A stretch of DNA of 64,000 nucleotides from Variovorax guangxiensis (GTDB lineage Bacteria > Pseudomonadota > Gammaproteobacteria > Burkholderiales > Burkholderiaceae_C). Each line of letters begins with the position of its first letter. Within the stretch, counting starts at the first letter, position 1. The notes under the pieces were generated by a model. The model was not told the DNA's origin. It was given only the letters and a program-made list of their open reading frames with translations, and made no database searches. Below, piece by piece: positions 60,253 through 64,000 of the stretch. The stretch spans positions 124,001-188,000 of the forward strand of contig NZ_RXFT01000011.1 of assembly GCF_003952165.1 (NCBI RefSeq). Reading direction: 5' to 3'. A program made the translations under genes and the position numbers.

Positions 60253-62157
60253 TCAGCCGGCGAGCGGCATCCGCAGCGCCACACGGGTCTCGCCGGGGCG
60301 CGACTGCAGGTGCAGCTCGGCGCCAAGGCGGCGGGCCCGCGTGCGCAGGCTGCGCAGCCCCGCGCCGGCCGTCCGGTCATCGACCGCAAAGCCGCGCCCG
60401 TCGTCGCGCACGCTGAGCTGGAGTTCGGCGCCCGCGCGCGCCACCGTCACGTCCACGCGGCGGCTCGCGCTGTGCTTGAGCACGTTGGTCAGCGCCTCTT
60501 GCAGGAAGCGCATCAGGTCCAGGCTCTGCGAGGGCGGCAATTCCAGCGTTTCGATGCCCGACACCTGCCAGCGGCAGTCGATGCCGTTGGCGTCGAGCAG
60601 CTCCGTGCTGCGGTGGCGCATCGGCACCAGCAGCTCGCCGAGCGCGCGGGCCCCGTCGTCGCGGCCGGTGGCGTCGATGATCAGCCGCAGGTCGTCGCGC
60701 AGGCGCTTGAGCATGGCGAGCAGCTCCGGCGCGCTGAGGTTCTCGGGCTTGCGCTCCAGCGTCGCGATGCTGCCCACCAGCATGCCGCCGAGCCCGTCGT
60801 GCAGGTCGCTCACCAGGTTCACGCGCTCGCCGATGCGTGCGTGCGCCAGCTCCAGCGCGTGCTGCTGGGCCAGCGTGGCGGCGAGCTCGGCCTTGGCTGC
60901 GTTCACCTCCTCGATCAGCTCGGTGTTGAAGTTCTCGATGCGACGCAGGCTCTGCGCGAAGCGCGCGGCCTGCGTCAGCGCCATGCCCAGCAGCAGCACG
61001 TACGACGACATGTTGGTGTAGTAGACGTTGCTGTCGATCACCTGCGTGAACACCAGCAGGTCGTGCGCGCCCGTCACGGCCGAGATCGCCATGAAGGGCG
61101 CGATGGAGCGCACCGGGCTGCCGCGATGGCGCCAGCCGTACACCAGGGCGCAGCTGTTCACCACGATGACCGTGAGGCCGCCCACCAGCGTCCAGATGGC
61201 CCTGTGCGCCGCCAGCGACGGCTCGGGCGCCAGCCACAGGTCGAGCACGCCGGCCAGCGCCACCAGCGCGGCCGCGCCTTCGAGCCGGGGCAGGCGGCGC
61301 CCGCAGTAGCGCAGCACGAACAACAGATAGGAGACGCTGAACACCAGCAGCAGCGAGGTGTTGAGCGCCTGCCAGTGATGGTTGGAGCCGAAAGGCCAGG
61401 GGCTGGTCGCGATCTGGTTGTAGGCGAAGAGCAGCCACAGCACCGACATCGCCGCGAACCAGCCATAGGCCGTCTCGCGCCGGCGCAGCCACCACCATGC
61501 GGCGAAGAAGGCCGAGACCGCCGCGCTGACCGCGAGGCCCAGTACCTGCAGGTCGTGCCGCACCAGCCGTTCGCGCTCGAAGCGCGACTGCATCGCAGCC
61601 GGTTCGCCGATCTCGACCGGCCCCAGCCCCGCCTGGTAGGGCGCCAGCCCCGAGACGCGCACCAGCAGGGTGTTGGTGCCTGGCTTCAGCAGCGGCGGCG
61701 CCAGCAGCCAGTAGCGCGGCGTGTTCCAGGCGCGCGTGAGCGGCTCGACCAGGCTTTGGTCGCGCGAGATCGTCGTGCCGTTGAGCGAGACCTCGCCGGC
61801 CATGTTCAGGTAGTGCAGCAGCAGGCCGGCTTCACGCGCCTGCTCGGGCTGCTCCCACGTCAGGCGGTACCAGACGACGCCGTCGAAGCCGGGCCAGCGG
61901 TTGGCCCAGCTGTCGGGCAGGGCGACGGGCGTCCAGCCTTCGGCGGGCGGGGCGGTGTCGTTCCAGCCGGTGCCGCGCACGGCCTCCACGCGCAGCGCGG
62001 GAGCGGCGGTTTCTCCGGCAGCGAAGGCCGGGCAGGCCGCGAGAAGAAGCAGGACGAACGCGCCGCTCAGCGCAGCAAGCCATGCCGTCGCGCTTCGAAG
62101 ACGGCCTCGGTGCGCGAACTGACGGCCAGCTTGCGGTAGATGTTCTTGGTGTGGCAT
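60253..62157 (-). CDS. 7TM-DISM sensor histidine kinase (NarX-like catalytic part)
   Basis: A 634-aa kinase. A signal peptide precedes a periplasmic beta-rich domain (WNDTAPPAEGWTPVALPDSWANRWPGFDGVVWYRLTWEQ) like 7TMR-DISMED2, then seven membrane helices (residues 200-400). The HisKA_3 box has DLHDGLGG with His453, and the ATPase domain has FLQEALTNVLKHS and DDGRGF. The start overlaps the upstream regulator gene by 91 bp; no other in-frame start exists before the signal peptide. It ends 4 bp from the P450 gene. Confidence 0.88.
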   Translation of the reverse strand: MPHQEHLPQAGRQFAHRGRLRSATAWLAALSGAFVLLLLAACPAFAAGETAAPALRVEAVRGTGWNDTAPPAEGWTPVALPDSWANRWPGFDGVVWYRLTWEQPEQAREAGLLLHYLNMAGEVSLNGTTISRDQSLVEPLTRAWNTPRYWLLAPPLLKPGTNTLLVRVSGLAPYQAGLGPVEIGEPAAMQSRFERERLVRHDLQVLGLAVSAAVSAFFAAWWWLRRRETAYGWFAAMSVLWLLFAYNQIATSPWPFGSNHHWQALNTSLLLVFSVSYLLFVLRYCGRRLPRLEGAAALVALAGVLDLWLAPEPSLAAHRAIWTLVGGLTVIVVNSCALVYGWRHRGSPVRSIAPFMAISAVTGAHDLLVFTQVIDSNVYYTNMSSYVLLLGMALTQAARFAQSLRRIENFNTELIEEVNAAKAELAATLAQQHALELAHARIGERVNLVSDLHDGLGGMLVGSIATLERKPENLSAPELLAMLKRLRDDLRLIIDATGRDDGARALGELLVPMRHRSTELLDANGIDCRWQVSGIETLELPPSQSLDLMRFLQEALTNVLKHSASRRVDVTVARAGAELQLSVRDDGRGFAVDDRTAGAGLRSLRTRARRLGAELHLQSRPGETRVALRMPLAG

Positions 62158-62774
62158 TCCACGGTCAGTCTGGAGATCGAGAGCGATTCGGCCATGTCGC
62201 GGTTGCTCAGGCCCTGCGAGACGAGCTCGAGTATCTTGAGCTCCCGGCGCGTGAGCGCCGCCGGTGCCTCTGCGCAGGCCTGCGCCTGCGCGGGCGCGTC
62301 GGCCGGTGGCTGGTGCGATGCGAGCCAGGCGAGGATGTGGCGCGCGATGCTCGGGTCGATGGGCGCGCCGCCCTGTTCGATGCTGCGCAGCGCGATGCCC
62401 AGCTCGACGTCGTCGCGCTCCTTCAGCAGGTAGCCGATGGCGCCCGCGCGCAGGGCCGCGAAGATGATCTCCTCGGTGCGCCAGGCCGAGATCACCACCG
62501 CCGGTACGCCCGGGTGGTGCGCCTGCAGCCAGCCGATGAGCTCCACCCCGCTGCCGTCGGGCAGGCCGATGTCCACCAGCACCACGCCGTAGCCTCGTTC
62601 GCCCAGCAGCTGCCGGGCGCCTGCGACGCTGTCGGTCACCGAGATGCGGCTCTCGTCGCAGCCGAGGGAAGACAGCACATGGCGCAGGCGCTCCTGCGTG
62701 GCCGGATCGTCCTCGACGATCAGCGTGGGGCTCAGCGAGACGGGTTCGGCGGCTTCAGCGGGAAGAGAGGACAT
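62067..62774 (-). CDS. NarL/FixJ-type response regulator
   Basis: A 235-aa regulator. The receiver has phospho-acceptor Asp68 in VLVDIGLPDGSG and KERDD near 118. The LuxR-type HTH at the C-terminus is LTRRELKILELVSQGLSNRDMAESLSISRLTVECHTKNIYRKL. It is the cognate partner of the adjacent kinase. Its last 91 bp encode the start of the kinase in another frame. Confidence 0.93.
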   Translation of the reverse strand: MSSLPAEAAEPVSLSPTLIVEDDPATQERLRHVLSSLGCDESRISVTDSVAGARQLLGERGYGVVLVDIGLPDGSGVELIGWLQAHHPGVPAVVISAWRTEEIIFAALRAGAIGYLLKERDDVELGIALRSIEQGGAPIDPSIARHILAWLASHQPPADAPAQAQACAEAPAALTRRELKILELVSQGLSNRDMAESLSISRLTVECHTKNIYRKLAVSSRTEAVFEARRHGLLR

Positions 62775-62844
62775 GCGGCGGAATCTTCGGCCGGCCTGGC
62801 GCGGCGGGTGGAACGTATCTGCCTATTTTCCCGTTTGCTGCCGA

Positions 62845-63441
62845 CTACTGCCGAGCCGGCCTGCACATGATCAGGTACGCCGAGTTCGTGACCGGCTCCA
62901 GGTGCTCGGCCTCGCCGCGGAAGCCCAGCCGCTCGTAGAAGGCCACGCTGCGCGGCGTGAAGGTTTCCAGGAAGCAGGGCACACCCGCCGCGTCGGCCTC
63001 GGCCAGGGTCGGCGCCAGCAGTTGCGCGCCCAGCCCGCGTCCCTGCGCCGAGGGCGAGATGCCGAGGATCGACAGGTACCAGGCATGCGCCGGCACCACG
63101 GCCGGCGAGCGCGCGGCCATGAAATCGACGATGCGGCGGTAGTTGCCGTGGCCGCGCGGGCCCAGCGTGGCGGCGAGGTATTCGCCCTTTGCCGCCGACT
63201 CGGCCGCGTCGAGCGCATCGGCGCGCGGCAGCAGCCAGGCCGCCGCGCCGAGCCGGGCATCTTCGGCGGCGAGGTAGCGGCCGGTGCGCGCGGCCTCGCC
63301 CAGCGAATAGGCGAAGTAGTCGGCGAGCACCGCCTTGCGCGCCGGCATGTCGTCCTCGAAATCGACGGAGATCGCCAGGTAGAACGGATCGACGATCAGG
63401 GCGTCGGCCAGCGCGGGCGCTGGCGGGAAGTCGGGCTGCAT
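62845..63441 (-). CDS. GNAT family N-acetyltransferase
   Basis: A 198-aa acetyltransferase. The acetyl-CoA loop is LGISPSAQGRGLGAQLLAPTL (Q-G-R-G-L-G), followed by FLETFTPRSVAFYERLGFRGEAEH, the typical strand and helix end. The start at MQPDF was chosen since the longer frame has no family content. The substrate is unknown. It lies 70 bp upstream of the response regulator, on the same strand. Confidence 0.87.
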   Translation of the reverse strand: MQPDFPPAPALADALIVDPFYLAISVDFEDDMPARKAVLADYFAYSLGEAARTGRYLAAEDARLGAAAWLLPRADALDAAESAAKGEYLAATLGPRGHGNYRRIVDFMAARSPAVVPAHAWYLSILGISPSAQGRGLGAQLLAPTLAEADAAGVPCFLETFTPRSVAFYERLGFRGEAEHLEPVTNSAYLIMCRPARQ

Positions 63442-63503
63442 GCGGAATCGGCTCGGTTCGGGAATGACCCGGGCGATTCTAGGGAGCCCGGTCGGGCCCG
63501 GCC

Positions 63504-63998
63504 TCAGTCCAGCGTGATGCCCCCGCTCAGGTTGAGCACCGCGCCGGTCATCGCGCCGGCGCCTTCCGAGGCCGCGAACAGCGCGGTGGCGGCCATCTGG
63601 TCGAGCGAGGGCAGCCGCTCCACCAGCAGCCCGGGCGGCTTGGCCGCGAGCATCTGCTCGACCGTGAGCCCCATGCTTTCCGCCGCCGGGCGGAACACCT
63701 CGCGGGCGTGCGAGCCGGCGGTCACCGCCTCGGGAATGGCATGCGAGCGGATGCACACGGTACGGATGTTGAAGGCCGCCATCTCGCCCGCCATGTGGCG
63801 CGACAGCGCCTCCACGCCCGCGCAGGCCACCGCATGGCCCAGGTAGCCCGGCCCCGGCATGCGCGAGGCCGGCGTCGACACCGACAGGATCACGCCGCCG
63901 CCGCGCTTGGCCATGTGCGGCGCCACGGCCTTCGCCGTGAGGAAGCAGCTCCGGGTGTAGGCCTGCACGGGCAGGAAGAAGTCTTCCAGCGGCAGCTC
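63504..63998 (-). CDS. SDR family oxidoreductase, C-terminal part (cut by window edge)
   Basis: The 164 visible codons start outside the window. They read ELPLEDFFLPVQAYTRSCFLTAKAVAPHMAKRGGGVILSVS, then ALSRHMAGEMAAFNIRTVCIRSHAIPE, and end AMTGAVLNLSGG, all SDR marks. The catalytic Tyr position reads PGYLGHAVACAGVEAL, with Tyr present but His/Ala where the usual Lys stands four residues on, so this may be a degenerate or atypical SDR. The cofactor motif lies outside the window. Confidence 0.8.
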   Translation of the reverse strand, partial: ELPLEDFFLPVQAYTRSCFLTAKAVAPHMAKRGGGVILSVSTPASRMPGPGYLGHAVACAGVEALSRHMAGEMAAFNIRTVCIRSHAIPEAVTAGSHAREVFRPAAESMGLTVEQMLAAKPPGLLVERLPSLDQMAATALFAASEGAGAMTGAVLNLSGGITLD

Positions 63999-64000
63999 CG

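Noticed and set aside
57726..60389. An 887-codon antisense open frame opposite the P450 gene
   Set aside because: Shadow of a GC-rich gene; no motif, no start with a ribosome site.

Overview
This is a 64 kb stretch of a high-GC chromosome, almost certainly from a betaproteobacterium of the Comamonadaceae and most like Variovorax. The signs are the tightly packed GC-ending codons, orphan TctC/Bug-type binding proteins, the NodT/MdtABC efflux arrangement, a proteobacterial-type gshA, an RluE pseudouridine synthase, and a CTTTCTTTTGCTTCG-type repeat that I associate, from memory only, with this family. It reads as chromosomal core mixed with accessory metabolism. I see no phage, insertion sequence, CRISPR array or rRNA gene, and no complete tRNA gene.

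Layout. 0-6 kb: end of a LysR regulator, a glutathione transferase, an AraC-type regulator, an SDR, a DUF899 protein, a GNAT acetyltransferase, then a zinc pair (a COG0523 GTPase and a Zur/Fur regulator) sharing a 17-bp operator. 6-13 kb: orphan Bug protein, esterase, ABM monooxygenase, gshA, SDR, SnoaL-like protein with MerR, hibernation factor, CBS protein. 13-21 kb: BamE-like periplasmic protein, RbgA GTPase, a lipoprotein divergent from a SUFU protein, a MuiA-like DUF4139 protein, a thioesterase overlapping an acyltransferase, and a membrane LytTR regulator whose linker contains the 3' part of a tRNA-Ser. 22-31 kb: sigma-54-type amt, metallo-beta-lactamase-fold protein, M14-type deacylase, a HepT/MntA toxin-antitoxin pair, RluE/M23/small-protein operon, lipoprotein, glnS, a Tyr/Pro-rich secreted protein.

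31-45 kb: a five-gene operon (DUF6622, fatty-acid/sterol hydroxylase, 2TM protein, LytS-like kinase, LytTR regulator), then an MdtABC-NodT RND efflux locus. Between mdtB and mdtC lies a 0.63-kb noncoding inverted-repeat element. The coding ends on both sides of it have strongly skewed wobble bases that are mirror images of each other (GT-rich on the left, AC-rich on the right). I regard this as the most interesting signal in the window.

45-64 kb: SPW protein; TetR-controlled molybdenum hydroxylase (large and 2Fe-2S subunits); GntR and RpiR regulators with an aminotransferase, an ABC binding protein and an Asp/Glu-racemase-like enzyme, where RpiR has three operator-like palindromes; an uncharacterised 293-aa protein; uppP; an IclR regulator divergent from a Bug protein and a self-sufficient CYP116B-type P450; a 7TM-DISM histidine kinase with its NarL-type regulator; a GNAT protein; and a truncated SDR at the right edge.
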